A program made the translations under genes and the position numbers. The notes under the pieces are model-generated. The model was not told where the DNA came from. It was given only the letters and a program-made list of their open reading frames with translations, and searched no databases. Shown one piece after another: positions 24,825 to 33,257 of a stretch of 64,000 nucleotides of DNA; within the stretch, counting starts at the first letter, position 1; every line of letters starts with the position of its first letter. The DNA comes from Caballeronia megalochromosomata (GTDB lineage Bacteria > Pseudomonadota > Gammaproteobacteria > Burkholderiales > Burkholderiaceae). The DNA is taken from assembly GCA_001580565.1 (NCBI GenBank), contig LRBF01000269.1:1-64000 (forward strand), given 5' to 3'.

Positions 24825-25591
24825 GCGGCATCCGTGAAGAAGGTTTCGACGATGTCGTCCCGCAACGCCGCGACCTTGCGGTCACTCACCTTCCGCGGCC
24901 TCGGCAACGCCACATCGACCACTTCCCCGATCCGCCCAGGCCGCGCCTGCATCACCACGATCCGATCGGACAGCAGCACGGCTTCTTCGACATCATGCGT
25001 GACGAGCACCATCGTGATGCGCTCGCGCTCCCATATCCGCTGCAATTCCAGTTGCAGGCGACTGCGCGTCAGCGCATCGAGCGCACCGAACGGCTCATCG
25101 AGCAGCAGCAGGCGCGGCCGATTGACGAGCCCTCGCGCAATCGCCACGCGCTGCGCCATCCCGCCCGACAGTTGATGCGGATAATGCCGCTCATATCCCG
25201 TCAACCCCACGAGCTCGATGTGCTCCGCCACCGCGCGCGCCTTCTGAGCCTTCGACAGCGGCGCATTGCGCAACGCAACGGCCACGTTCTGCGCGACATC
25301 GAGCCACGGGAATAGCCGATGATCCTGAAACACGATCCCGCGCGACAGATCGGTCGTGACGACACGCCTGCCGTCGAACTCGATCTCGCCTTCATGATCG
25401 CCATCCAGCCCCGCGATGAGCCGCAGCAACGTCGACTTGCCGCAGCCGCTCGCCCCGACGATGCTGACGAACTCGCCACCCGCCACCGACAGGTCGATGC
25501 GATCGAGCACCGGAGGCGCCGCATCGTCGTTGAAGCGCTTGCTCACATGCCGCAGCGTCAGGCCGCTGTCTTGCTCGATTACCGTCGTCAT
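24821..25591 (-). CDS. ABC transporter ATP-binding protein, SsuB/TauB type
   Basis: This 256-residue ATPase shows Walker A GASGCGKST, Q-loop FQDHRLFPW, signature LSGGMAQR and Walker B LLLLDEPFGALD. These are the hallmarks of the nitrate/sulfonate/taurine importer class. The ATG at 25591 is favoured because the extra upstream residues come from the neighbouring permease gene. It is the last gene of a five-gene set that contains two permeases, a binding protein and an alpha-ketoglutarate dioxygenase. Together they would import and desulfurise organic sulfur compounds, most likely sulfate esters. Confidence 0.9.
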   Translation of the reverse strand: MTTVIEQDSGLTLRHVSKRFNDDAAPPVLDRIDLSVAGGEFVSIVGASGCGKSTLLRLIAGLDGDHEGEIEFDGRRVVTTDLSRGIVFQDHRLFPWLDVAQNVAVALRNAPLSKAQKARAVAEHIELVGLTGYERHYPHQLSGGMAQRVAIARGLVNRPRLLLLDEPFGALDALTRSRLQLELQRIWERERITMVLVTHDVEEAVLLSDRIVVMQARPGRIGEVVDVALPRPRKVSDRKVAALRDDIVETFFTDAA

Positions 25592-25604
25592 TTCTGGATT
25601 CTCC

Positions 25605-26387
25605 TCAAACCGCGCCCGAGGCACCGAACCAGCGCCGCTGCACGCCGCGCGCCAGGGCATTCAGCGCCCACCCCGTCAAACCGACCACGATCACGCCGAA
25701 CACGACGAGATCCATGCGAAATTGCTCGCTGCCATCGACGAGCGTATTGCCGATCCCGCTGCCCGCGACGAGCAGATACTCCGCACCGAGCGTTGCGAGC
25801 CACGAATAGATGAGCGCGAGATAGACGCCCGTGAAGATCGAAGGCAACGCGGCGGGCAAGACGACATACGCCAGCGTCTGCAACCTGCCATAGCGATACG
25901 CGCGCGCCACATCGAGCCAGTCGGGCGGCACGGCGCGAATGCCATCGCTCGTGTGCATTACGACCGGCACGAGCGCCGCGAGCGAGAGGAACACGACCTT
26001 CGCGACATCGCCCAGACCGAACCAGACGGAGATCAGCGGAATCCACGCAAAGAGCGACACCTGCTTGAACGTGTTGAAGCTCGGCGCGATCGCGCGATTC
26101 GCCAGCCTGGAAATGCCGAGCAAGGCACCGAGCGCAAGGCCCAGACTCGTGCCGATGGCAAATCCCGTCAATTCACGCGCAAGCGACGCGGAGAGCGCAC
26201 GCACGAGTGCTCCGCTTCGAATCTGGTCCACGGCGGTATCCCACACCTGCGCGGGCGACACCATCACGCCGTGGCCGACCTGCGCGCCGCGCGACGCGAA
26301 CCACCACGCGGCCAGCGCGATGATCGGCAACACGAGGCCGCGCCACGATCCTTTGACTGTTCCCGCTTCCCAATCCAGAGTGGACAT
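25605..26387 (-). CDS. ABC transporter permease, SsuC/TauC type (second)
   Basis: This 260-residue membrane protein has about six helices and the EAA-type loop in DWLDVARAYRYGRLQTLAYVV, typical of permeases in the nitrate/sulfonate/taurine class. The ATG at 26387 starts MSTLDWEAG; the open frame upstream overlaps the preceding permease gene and has no family match. The two permeases are homologous in layout but clearly different in sequence, so they probably form a heterodimer in one importer. The gene is 13 bases upstream of the ATPase gene. Confidence 0.87.
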   Translation of the reverse strand: MSTLDWEAGTVKGSWRGLVLPIIALAAWWFASRGAQVGHGVMVSPAQVWDTAVDQIRSGALVRALSASLARELTGFAIGTSLGLALGALLGISRLANRAIAPSFNTFKQVSLFAWIPLISVWFGLGDVAKVVFLSLAALVPVVMHTSDGIRAVPPDWLDVARAYRYGRLQTLAYVVLPAALPSIFTGVYLALIYSWLATLGAEYLLVAGSGIGNTLVDGSEQFRMDLVVFGVIVVGLTGWALNALARGVQRRWFGASGAV

Positions 26388-26397
26388 CAGTTGATCC

Positions 26398-27222
26398 TCA
26401 AACGGGCCGGCCGCGCTGAAGCCTGCGCTCGAATGCATTGAGCAGACGATCGGCCACATAACCGATTGCACCGACGATCAGCACCGCAGCCAGCACGAGA
26501 TCGAGTTGAAAGAGCTGTCGTCCATACACGATCAGATAGCCCAGCCCTTCCGACGATGCCACGAGTTCGACGACCACGAGCGTCAGCCACGCCTTCGTGA
26601 ACGCGAGCCGCACGCCGGTGCCGATAACCGGAATCGCCGAAGGCAAGGTCACGCGCGTGATCACCTGCCAGCGCGAATAGCGATACACCGCCGCGACCTC
26701 CTGCAATGCGCGCGGCGTGCCGCGAAAGCCTTGCAACGTGGAAAGCGTGACGGGCACGAGCGCCGCATGCCCGATCAACAGATACTTCAACGGCTCGCCG
26801 ATGCCGGCGACGATCATCAGGAACGGCAGCCAGCCGAGCACGGGCACCTGCACGATCGCATTGAAGCTCGGCAGCACGTAAGCCTCCAGCGTGCGCGACA
26901 GGCCCAGCAAGCCGCCCAGCACAATGCCGAGCGCCACGCCGCTACCAAAACCCACGGCCGCACGCGTCATGCTGGCGGACACATGCATCCATAGCTCACC
27001 GCTCTTGACGAGCGCGCCAAGCGTTTCGAACACGAGCGCGGGCGGCGGCAACACCTGCGCGGAAATCCACCCGTAGCGCGAACCCAGCATCCACAGCAAC
27101 GCCAGCGCGATGGGCGCAATCCACGGCAGCGCGGTCCAGCCGATCGTGCGCAAGGTCTCGCCCGACAGCGGTCTGCGCGTGCGGTCCGCCGTCAGAAACA
27201 CACGTGTCAGGGCATTGGCCAT
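26398..27222 (-). CDS. ABC transporter permease, SsuC/TauC type (first)
   Basis: This 274-residue protein has about six membrane helices and the cytoplasmic EAA loop ALQEVAAVYRYSRWQVIT that docks with the ATPase. It belongs to the same permease class as the next gene and to the SsuC/AtsB-like proteins for sulfonate and sulfate-ester import. It starts directly after the binding-protein gene stop (27223), so the cluster is tightly packed. A pair of different permeases is seen in the P. putida ats sulfate-ester system, which supports that reading here. Confidence 0.87.
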   Translation of the reverse strand: MANALTRVFLTADRTRRPLSGETLRTIGWTALPWIAPIALALLWMLGSRYGWISAQVLPPPALVFETLGALVKSGELWMHVSASMTRAAVGFGSGVALGIVLGGLLGLSRTLEAYVLPSFNAIVQVPVLGWLPFLMIVAGIGEPLKYLLIGHAALVPVTLSTLQGFRGTPRALQEVAAVYRYSRWQVITRVTLPSAIPVIGTGVRLAFTKAWLTLVVVELVASSEGLGYLIVYGRQLFQLDLVLAAVLIVGAIGYVADRLLNAFERRLQRGRPV

Positions 27223-28308
27223 TTATCGATTCTCCGCAAGACGTTCGCCGATCGGCTTGCCCGATGCATCGAAACGCGGCCAGTACGCTTCGAGCTTCAG
27301 CGACTTCAATGCCTCGTCGAGATACTTCGGCTCGAACCATCCGTTCACGCTGACCGGCTGGCGGATCAGGTTCAGACGCAGCGCATCGTCGGCGACGGAC
27401 TGATAGCGCGCGACGAGGAACGGATCGATGAGCGGCGAATTGCGATCCTTCAACGGCTGATTCGCATATTCCGATGCCCACGATTCGGTCGGAACGCCGC
27501 TCTTCGACCACAGCGCGAAAAGCGCGTTGCGGTTCGCTTCATCGGACGACCAGTACGCCGCCTGAACGACCGCGGTCACGACCTTCTGCACGGTATCGGG
27601 ATGCGCGCTTTCGAAGTCGTCGAGCACGAGCAGGTGCGCCTGCCGCGTGAGCTGCACGCCATCGTCGCGCGAGGCATAGACGATCTTCGCGAGTCCCTGA
27701 CGTTGCAGCTTGAAGAGCGAGTAATCGAGGAACACCGCATCGACGCCTTTCGATGCGAGCGCGGCCTGCGCAGCGGCGGTATCGAGATTGATCACGCGCA
27801 GATCGCGTTCGGTGAGGCCGTTTTGCTTGAGCACGTTATCGGCGACGAGTTGCAGATTCGTCCCGCGAAAGATGCCCACGCGCTTGCCCTTGAGATCCTT
27901 CACGCTCTTGATATCGGAGTCGGGCGGCACGGCGACATAGACGCCCGCGCGCACATTCGACGCCACCAGCAAATGCGTCTTCAGACCGTTCGCGCGGCCG
28001 ATCACGGCGGGCAGATCGCCCTGATACGCGAAGTCGATCTGCTTGTTCGCGAGCGCTTCGTTCACGGCCGGTCCCGCGCCTTTGAAGAAGATCCATTCGA
28101 CCTTGAGCTGCGCGGGCCGCAATGCGTCCTCGACACGATGCTGCAACTGCGCGGTCGCGGCCGGTGATCCGCCGAAGGTCGGCGGATCGCCGCTGCCCTG
28201 CTGCGCAACGCCGATGCGCACCACGGCCGGATCGGCGGCACGCGCGGGACCGATGAGCGCGGCGAACAACGTCGCCGCGCCGACGAGGAGCTTGAATCGT
28301 AGTGTCAT
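27223..28308 (-). CDS. Sulfate-ester/sulfonate ABC transporter binding protein
   Basis: This 361-residue protein has a signal peptide (TLRFKLLVGAATLFAALIG, cleavage near ARAAD) and the type-II binding-protein fold of the SsuA/AtsR family. Typical stretches are FFKGAGPAVNEALANKQIDF, GRANGLKTHLLV and LKGKRVGIFRGTNLQL. These proteins bind alkanesulfonates, taurine or sulfate esters. The gene lies between the dioxygenase gene and the permeases, so it feeds substrate to the same system. The neighbouring AtsK-like enzyme makes alkyl sulfate esters the best guess for ligand. No lipobox is present, so the protein is free in the periplasm. Confidence 0.88.
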   Translation of the reverse strand: MTLRFKLLVGAATLFAALIGPARAADPAVVRIGVAQQGSGDPPTFGGSPAATAQLQHRVEDALRPAQLKVEWIFFKGAGPAVNEALANKQIDFAYQGDLPAVIGRANGLKTHLLVASNVRAGVYVAVPPDSDIKSVKDLKGKRVGIFRGTNLQLVADNVLKQNGLTERDLRVINLDTAAAQAALASKGVDAVFLDYSLFKLQRQGLAKIVYASRDDGVQLTRQAHLLVLDDFESAHPDTVQKVVTAVVQAAYWSSDEANRNALFALWSKSGVPTESWASEYANQPLKDRNSPLIDPFLVARYQSVADDALRLNLIRQPVSVNGWFEPKYLDEALKSLKLEAYWPRFDASGKPIGERLAENR

Positions 28309-28347
28309 CGTGCAATGAGAAAGAGTGAAGAGTAAAAGCGGAGCGTG

Positions 28348-29286
28348 TCAGGCGCTGCGCGTCTCCTGCCTGACGATGCGGCTCCTGCGCCCGTCGATGC
28401 CTGCGGGCACATCGCCATGCACGGTCGCGCGGCGCACGACGCGATGCGCGTCGCCGTAATCGGCCACGGCGTAGTGCTGGGTCGCGCGGTTGTCCCAGAT
28501 CGCGACGTCGCCTTGCGTCCAGCGCCAGCGCACCGTGTTCTCCAGACGCGTGACGTGATCGTGGAAAAGCTCGATCAGGCGATCCGAATCGCGCTGCGAC
28601 AGGCCAATGAAGCGCTGCACGAAATGCCCGAGCACGAGCGTGCGTTCGCCCGTTTCAGGATGCACACGCACAACCGGATGCTCCGTTTCATAGAGCGTCG
28701 ACGTGAACTGCTTGCGATACTCGCGCTCTGTTTCGGTGTCGGGCGCGCTGCGTGTCGCTGCATAGTCGTACGTGTTCGAATGCAGCGCCCACAGCGTGTC
28801 GGCGAGATCGCGCAGCGCTTGTGGCAGGTTCGCGTACGCGGCGGCGGTGTTGGCCCATACGGTGTCGCCGCCGGCGGGTGGAATCACCACGCCGCGCAGA
28901 ATCGAGATCTTCGGATAGGCATCGACAAACGTGACGTCCGTGTGCCAGGAGTTCGCGCGCGTGCCGTGCTTCGAATCGAGTTCGAGCAGGCGGCTGCCGC
29001 TCGAAAGCGAAGGCACCGTCGGATGGGCGACGGTCTCGCCGAAGCGCGCGGCGAACGCTTCCTGTGCGGCGTCGTCGAGATGCGACTGGCCGCGGAAAAA
29101 CAGCACCTTGTGTTCGAGCAACGCCCGGTTGATTGCGGCAATGGCGTTGTCGTCGAGATCGGCGGAAAGCGCTATGCCGCGCACCTCCGCGCCGATGCGC
29201 CCGCCGATCGGGCGCACCTGGAATGGTTCATTCGACGTGACGGGTTCAAGCGTGGATTCGGCGGCGAGCGTGGAAATACCGGACAT
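28348..29286 (-). CDS. TauD/TfdA-family dioxygenase, alkylsulfatase AtsK-like
   Basis: This 312-residue Fe(II)/alpha-ketoglutarate dioxygenase has the HxD facial-triad half H115-x-D117 in SWHTDVTF, the distal histidine in the GDAHRVVRRATVHGD region and the alpha-ketoglutarate arginine in HRVVRR. The stretch ANTAAAYANLPQALRDLAD and LWALHSNTYDYA matches the AtsK alkylsulfatase branch more than TauD itself. AtsK oxidises alkyl sulfate esters to aldehyde and sulfate. It starts at the ATG at 29286 (MSGIST). As first gene of the cluster, it would release sulfate inside the cell from esters taken in by the ABC importer. Taurine or an alkanesulfonate remains possible. Confidence 0.83.
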   Translation of the reverse strand: MSGISTLAAESTLEPVTSNEPFQVRPIGGRIGAEVRGIALSADLDDNAIAAINRALLEHKVLFFRGQSHLDDAAQEAFAARFGETVAHPTVPSLSSGSRLLELDSKHGTRANSWHTDVTFVDAYPKISILRGVVIPPAGGDTVWANTAAAYANLPQALRDLADTLWALHSNTYDYAATRSAPDTETEREYRKQFTSTLYETEHPVVRVHPETGERTLVLGHFVQRFIGLSQRDSDRLIELFHDHVTRLENTVRWRWTQGDVAIWDNRATQHYAVADYGDAHRVVRRATVHGDVPAGIDGRRSRIVRQETRSA

Positions 29287-29403
29287 CGAAAATCTCCGTT
29301 GGTATGCGGTTGTCGGATGCAGGCCGCAGTGAATGCGACGGAAACATTGAAGCATCGACAGGACGTACAACCAACGAAGCGTTTCGACTAAGCTTTACAT
29401 CGA

Positions 29404-30495
29404 TCAGCGGGATATGTATTGCTGCAGGCCCTCGATGCTTTGCTGCATTTCCGCCTGCAGCCGCGCCATAAGTTCGGCTGCGGGCAATTCGCGCACGAGT
29501 GCGGCCGCCTGCCCCGCCCATTGCGCGCCGTAACCGAACTCACCCTTTGCCTTGGCGGCCGCGTGCAGCGACTTGCCCGCATCGTAGGTGACGGGATACG
29601 CGGGAATCGCAGGCGCCTGCGCGCCGCGCCCCAGTTCGGTGAACTTGTTGACGAGGCTGCGCGCATTGCGGCCCGAGATCGCGGCGGTGAACGTGGTGTG
29701 GTCCGCCGCGTCGCTGAGGATGGCGCGACGATACCCTTCATCGATCGATGTCTCCGTGCACGGCACGAACGCCGTGCCGAGCTGTGCCGCCTGAGCGCCC
29801 AACGCCAGCGCCGCCGCGATGCCCGCGCCGTCCATGATGCCGCCCGCCGCGATCACCGGCACATCGAACTTGCTGGCGAGTAGACGCGTCAGCGCGAAGG
29901 TGCCGAGGTTGTCGTCGTCGGCTTGCGGGTCGAATATGCCGCGATGCCCGCCCGCTTCGATGCCCTGCGCAACGATCGCATCCATGCCCGCCGCGACGAG
30001 TTGCTCCGCCTCACGCACATTGGTCGCGGATGCAATCAGCTTGATGCCGGCCTCACGCAATGCATCGATATAGGCCTTCGACGGCAAGCCGAAGTGAAAG
30101 CTCACGATAGCCGGCTTCTCTTCGACGAACACCTGGAGCATCGCCTCGTCGACGATGAAGCTCGTGTAAATCTCGCTCAGCTTGCCCGGCGGCGTCGCGC
30201 CGTATTGCGCGAACACGGGCGCGAGCCAGTCGGTCCACGCTTTCTCCACCGTGGCGTCGGCGCTTGCCGGCGCATGACAGAACACGTTGATGTTGAATGG
30301 CTTGCTGGTGAATTCGCGCGTCTCGCGGATCACCTTGCGCGCGCCCTGCGCGTTCATCGCGCCGACGCCGAGCGAGCCGAGCCCGCCCGCATTCGACACG
30401 GCCGCCGCGAGCGCGGGCGTGCTGACGCCTGCCATCGGCGCCTGAATGATCGGCGTATCGATGCCGAGTAACGATGTCAATGCGTTCTTGCTCAT
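29404..30495 (-). CDS. Nitronate monooxygenase (NMO family)
   Basis: This 363-residue FMN-dependent TIM-barrel protein shows QAPMAGVSTPALAAAVSNAG at the N-terminus, GIEAGGHRG in the phosphate/FMN region and PVIAAGGIMDGAGIAAALALG near residue 220. These mark the 2-nitropropane dioxygenase/nitronate monooxygenase family, which oxidises nitronates such as propionate 3-nitronate, or has related flavin functions. I start it at the ATG at 30495 (MSKNALT) because the upstream residues are arginine-rich and lie in the divergent intergenic space. It precedes the sulfate-ester cluster on the same strand, with 117 bases between; functional linkage is uncertain. A LysR gene follows upstream on the same strand. 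Confidence 0.87.
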   Translation of the reverse strand: MSKNALTSLLGIDTPIIQAPMAGVSTPALAAAVSNAGGLGSLGVGAMNAQGARKVIRETREFTSKPFNINVFCHAPASADATVEKAWTDWLAPVFAQYGATPPGKLSEIYTSFIVDEAMLQVFVEEKPAIVSFHFGLPSKAYIDALREAGIKLIASATNVREAEQLVAAGMDAIVAQGIEAGGHRGIFDPQADDDNLGTFALTRLLASKFDVPVIAAGGIMDGAGIAAALALGAQAAQLGTAFVPCTETSIDEGYRRAILSDAADHTTFTAAISGRNARSLVNKFTELGRGAQAPAIPAYPVTYDAGKSLHAAAKAKGEFGYGAQWAGQAAALVRELPAAELMARLQAEMQQSIEGLQQYISR

Positions 30496-30524
30496 GGATA
30501 TGCTTCCTTTAAACATTGCGTGAT

Positions 30525-31439
30525 TCAACGCTTCGCGAGCTTCTCCACGACAAAGTCCACGAAAGCCCGCACGCGCGATGACAAATGCCTGCCGTGCGGA
30601 TACAGCAGGATGAACGGTCTGCTGCAGCCACCGAACTCGCGCAGCACTTCGGTCAGCGTGCCCGCGCGCAATTCGTCCTCGACGGTAAATCGATAAGTCT
30701 GAAACAGGCCCGCGCCGTGACACGCGAGCGGAATGCCTGCGAGCGCGTCGCCGGATGTGCCGTGGCCGCCTTCCGTCGTGATCTCCACGGGCTCACCGTT
30801 CTGCATGAAAAGCCACGGTACGGGGCGTCCGGTGCTCGGCATCTCGAACTGGATGCATTCGTGTTCGAGCAAGCCCTCGATGCTCTTCGGCGTGCCCGCT
30901 CGCTTCAGATAACCCGGCGATGCCACCACGACGAGTTCCGCGTCTTCCAGCTTGCGCGCGATCAATCCGGAATCGCGCGGCGCGCGACCGCGTATCGCCA
31001 GATCGAAACCCTCGTCGGCGAAGTCGATATTGCGGTTGCTCAGGTGCGCTTCCACGGTCACCTCGGGATAGCGCTTTCGAAACTCGGCGAGCAGCGGCAG
31101 CATGCGATAGTGGCCGTACGGCGTGGGCATGCTGATGCGCAGCGCGCCCTTCGGCGTCGTCTGCTGGCCGGTGGCTTCGCGCTCCGCTTCCGCAAGACGA
31201 TTGAGCGCGTCGCGGCAGTGCTCGAAATAGCGTCGGCCTGCATCGGTCAGTCGAATCTGGCGCGTCGTGCGCACGAAAAGCCGCACGTCCAGGCGTTTTT
31301 CGAGCCTCGCGACAGAGCGGCTCACCGCGGCGGGCGTGACGCTCGCCGCCGTTGCGGCAAGCGTGAAGCTGCCGAGTTCCGCCGCGAGGCAAAAGAGCTC
31401 GATGCTGCCGAGAAGAAGATCGTCGAATTGCCGCTGCAT
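30525..31439 (-). CDS. LysR-family transcriptional regulator
   Basis: This 304-residue LysR-type regulator has an N-terminal helix-turn-helix (AAVSRSVARLEKRLDVRLFVR, shortened here) and an effector domain with GFDLAIRGRAPRDSGL, characteristic of the CrgA/AaeR-like branch. It lies 29 bases upstream of nitronate monooxygenase in the same direction, so the two could be co-transcribed or the regulator could control the monooxygenase. I see no obvious operator. Regulators of this branch often respond to aromatic compounds or oxidants, but the effector here is unknown. Family assignment is firm. Confidence 0.88.
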   Translation of the reverse strand: MQRQFDDLLLGSIELFCLAAELGSFTLAATAASVTPAAVSRSVARLEKRLDVRLFVRTTRQIRLTDAGRRYFEHCRDALNRLAEAEREATGQQTTPKGALRISMPTPYGHYRMLPLLAEFRKRYPEVTVEAHLSNRNIDFADEGFDLAIRGRAPRDSGLIARKLEDAELVVVASPGYLKRAGTPKSIEGLLEHECIQFEMPSTGRPVPWLFMQNGEPVEITTEGGHGTSGDALAGIPLACHGAGLFQTYRFTVEDELRAGTLTEVLREFGGCSRPFILLYPHGRHLSSRVRAFVDFVVEKLAKR

Positions 31440-31561
31440 GTCGATTGGCTTCGCGTCGTTTTCGCTGCATCTTCCGCGCTTGCGGACGCACGGTCAACCG
31501 ACACCATTTCATTTGAGTTGTGACGCACAAGAACAGATCGATCGCGGAAGCCCAAAGAACA

Positions 31562-31598
31562 ATCGCCCGCTTCTTCCGTTCAGGAAAAAGCGGGCGAT
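31562..31598 (-). terminator. hairpin downstream of mmsA
   Basis: ATCGCCCGCTT (31562-31572) pairs with AAGCGGGCGAT (31588-31598), an 11-bp perfect stem with a 15-base loop. On the minus strand it follows the mmsA stop by about 37 bases and is followed by TTGTTCTTT. It is most likely the mmsA terminator. Confidence 0.6.
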
Positions 31599-31634
31599 AT
31601 TCATACGCTCACGACACAAGCCGCGATCGATGCC

Positions 31635-33146
31635 TTACTTCGCGGTCGGCATCGCAAACTCCGCGCCCTTCTCCGTGCTCTCGGGCCAGCGCTGCATGAT
31701 CGACTTCTGCTTCGTGTAGAAGCGCACGCCTTCCTCGCCGTATGCGTGCATGTCGCCGAAGAGACTGCGCTTCCAGCCGCCGAAGCCGTGCCATGCCATC
31801 GGCACCGGGATCGGCACGTTGATGCCGACCATGCCCACTTCGATGCGCCGGCCGAACTCGCGGGCGATATGACCGTCGCTCGTGTAGCACGCGACGCCGT
31901 TGCCGAACTCGTGCTCGTTGACGAGATCGACCGCTTCGCCGAAGTCCTTCACACGCACGCACGCGAGCACCGGGCCGAAGATCTCTTCCTTGTAGATGCG
32001 CATGTCCGGCGTGACGTGATCGAACAGCGTGCCGCCCGTGAAGAAGCCGTCTTCATGGCCCGGCACCTTGTAGCCGCGGCCGTCGACGACGAGTTTCGCG
32101 CCTTCGTCGACGCCCAGCGCGATATAGCCTTCGATGCGCTCCAGCGCGGCACGCGTGACGATCGGGCCCATTTCCGCATCGGACTCCATGCCGTTCCTGA
32201 TCTTGAGTTGCTTCGCGCGTTCGGCGAGCTTCGGCACGATCTTGTCGGCGACGTCGCCCACGAGCACCGCCACGGAAATCGCCATGCAGCGCTCGCCCGC
32301 CGAACCGTAGCCCGCGCCGATCAATGCATCGACGGCCTGTTCGATATCCGCATCGGGCATCACGACCATATGGTTCTTCGCGCCGCCGAGCGCCTGCACG
32401 CGCTTGCCGTGCTTCGCGCCCGTCTCGTAGATGTAGTTCGCGATCGGCGTGGAGCCGACGAAGCTGATCGCCTTGACTTGAGGATGCGTGAGCAGCGCAT
32501 CGACGACCACCTTGTCGCCCTGCACGACGTTGAAGATGCCATCGGGCAGACCGGCTTGCTTCAGCAGTTCGGCCATGAACAGCGACGCCGACGGATCGCG
32601 CTCGCTCGGCTTCAGGATGAACGCGTTGCCCGCCGCGATCGCGACCGGGAACATCCAGCACGGCACCATGCACGGGAAGTTGAACGGCGTGATGCCCGCG
32701 ACGACGCCGAGCGGCTGGCGCAGCGTCCAGTTGTCCATGCCGGTCGAAACCTGTTCGGTGTAGTCGCCCTTCAGCAGTTGCGGAATGCCGCAGGCGAATT
32801 CGATTACGTCGATGCCGCGCGAAACCTCGCCCTGCGCATCCGAGAACACCTTGCCGTGCTCGGCGGTGATAATCGCGGCCAATTCGTCGCGATGCTTGTT
32901 CATCAGTTCGAGAAACTTCAGCATGACGCGCGCGCGGCGGATCGGCGGCGTGTCGCGCCAGGCCGGGAACGCGGTTTTCGCGCTCGCCACGGCTGCGTCG
33001 ACATCGGCGGCCTCGCCCAGCATGAGCTTGCGCGGACGCTCGCCCGTCGCCGGATTGAACACCGGCTGGGTGCGCGTGGCCGAGCCGTGCGTGCGCTCGC
33101 CGTGAATGTAATGGACCACGTCGGCCGTATCGTTGAACGCCTGCAT
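31635..33146 (-). CDS. mmsA: Methylmalonate-semialdehyde dehydrogenase (CoA acylating)
   Basis: This 503-residue aldehyde dehydrogenase has the CoA-acylating MmsA signatures: TPFNFPCMVPCWMFPVAIA near residue 150, the cofactor stretch FVGSTPIANYIYE, the nucleophile Cys in GSAGERCMA and a C-terminal FGGWKRSLFGD. It converts methylmalonate or malonate semialdehyde to propionyl-CoA or acetyl-CoA in valine, inositol and beta-alanine degradation. The ATG at 33146 has GGAG upstream. No mmsB or inositol genes follow, so this is a stand-alone copy. A divergent LysR gene probably controls it, and a hairpin follows the stop. Confidence 0.93.
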   Translation of the reverse strand: MQAFNDTADVVHYIHGERTHGSATRTQPVFNPATGERPRKLMLGEAADVDAAVASAKTAFPAWRDTPPIRRARVMLKFLELMNKHRDELAAIITAEHGKVFSDAQGEVSRGIDVIEFACGIPQLLKGDYTEQVSTGMDNWTLRQPLGVVAGITPFNFPCMVPCWMFPVAIAAGNAFILKPSERDPSASLFMAELLKQAGLPDGIFNVVQGDKVVVDALLTHPQVKAISFVGSTPIANYIYETGAKHGKRVQALGGAKNHMVVMPDADIEQAVDALIGAGYGSAGERCMAISVAVLVGDVADKIVPKLAERAKQLKIRNGMESDAEMGPIVTRAALERIEGYIALGVDEGAKLVVDGRGYKVPGHEDGFFTGGTLFDHVTPDMRIYKEEIFGPVLACVRVKDFGEAVDLVNEHEFGNGVACYTSDGHIAREFGRRIEVGMVGINVPIPVPMAWHGFGGWKRSLFGDMHAYGEEGVRFYTKQKSIMQRWPESTEKGAEFAMPTAK

Positions 33147-33229
33147 ATCGACTCCTCTCTCTACTGGTTGGGCAATGGACACAGTGTAGGAAGCGCCGCG
33201 CTCCGTGCAAAGACGTTATGATTGAACTC

Positions 33230-33251
33230 ATTGTTTATATCGGCGAACAAT
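33230..33251. promoter_or_regulatory. LysR-type dyad in the mmsA-lysR intergenic region
   Basis: ATTGTT (33230-33235) pairs with AACAAT (33246-33251) around a 10-base spacer, and the TTG...CAA core has T-N11-A-like spacing. It lies 7 bases before the lysR start and about 84 bases from the mmsA start. It is a plausible autoregulatory operator. Confidence 0.4.
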
Positions 33252-33257
33252 CGGCTG

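Noticed and set aside
31746..33221. A 491-codon frame opposite mmsA
   Set aside because: Antisense shadow; mmsA is an unmistakable aldehyde dehydrogenase.
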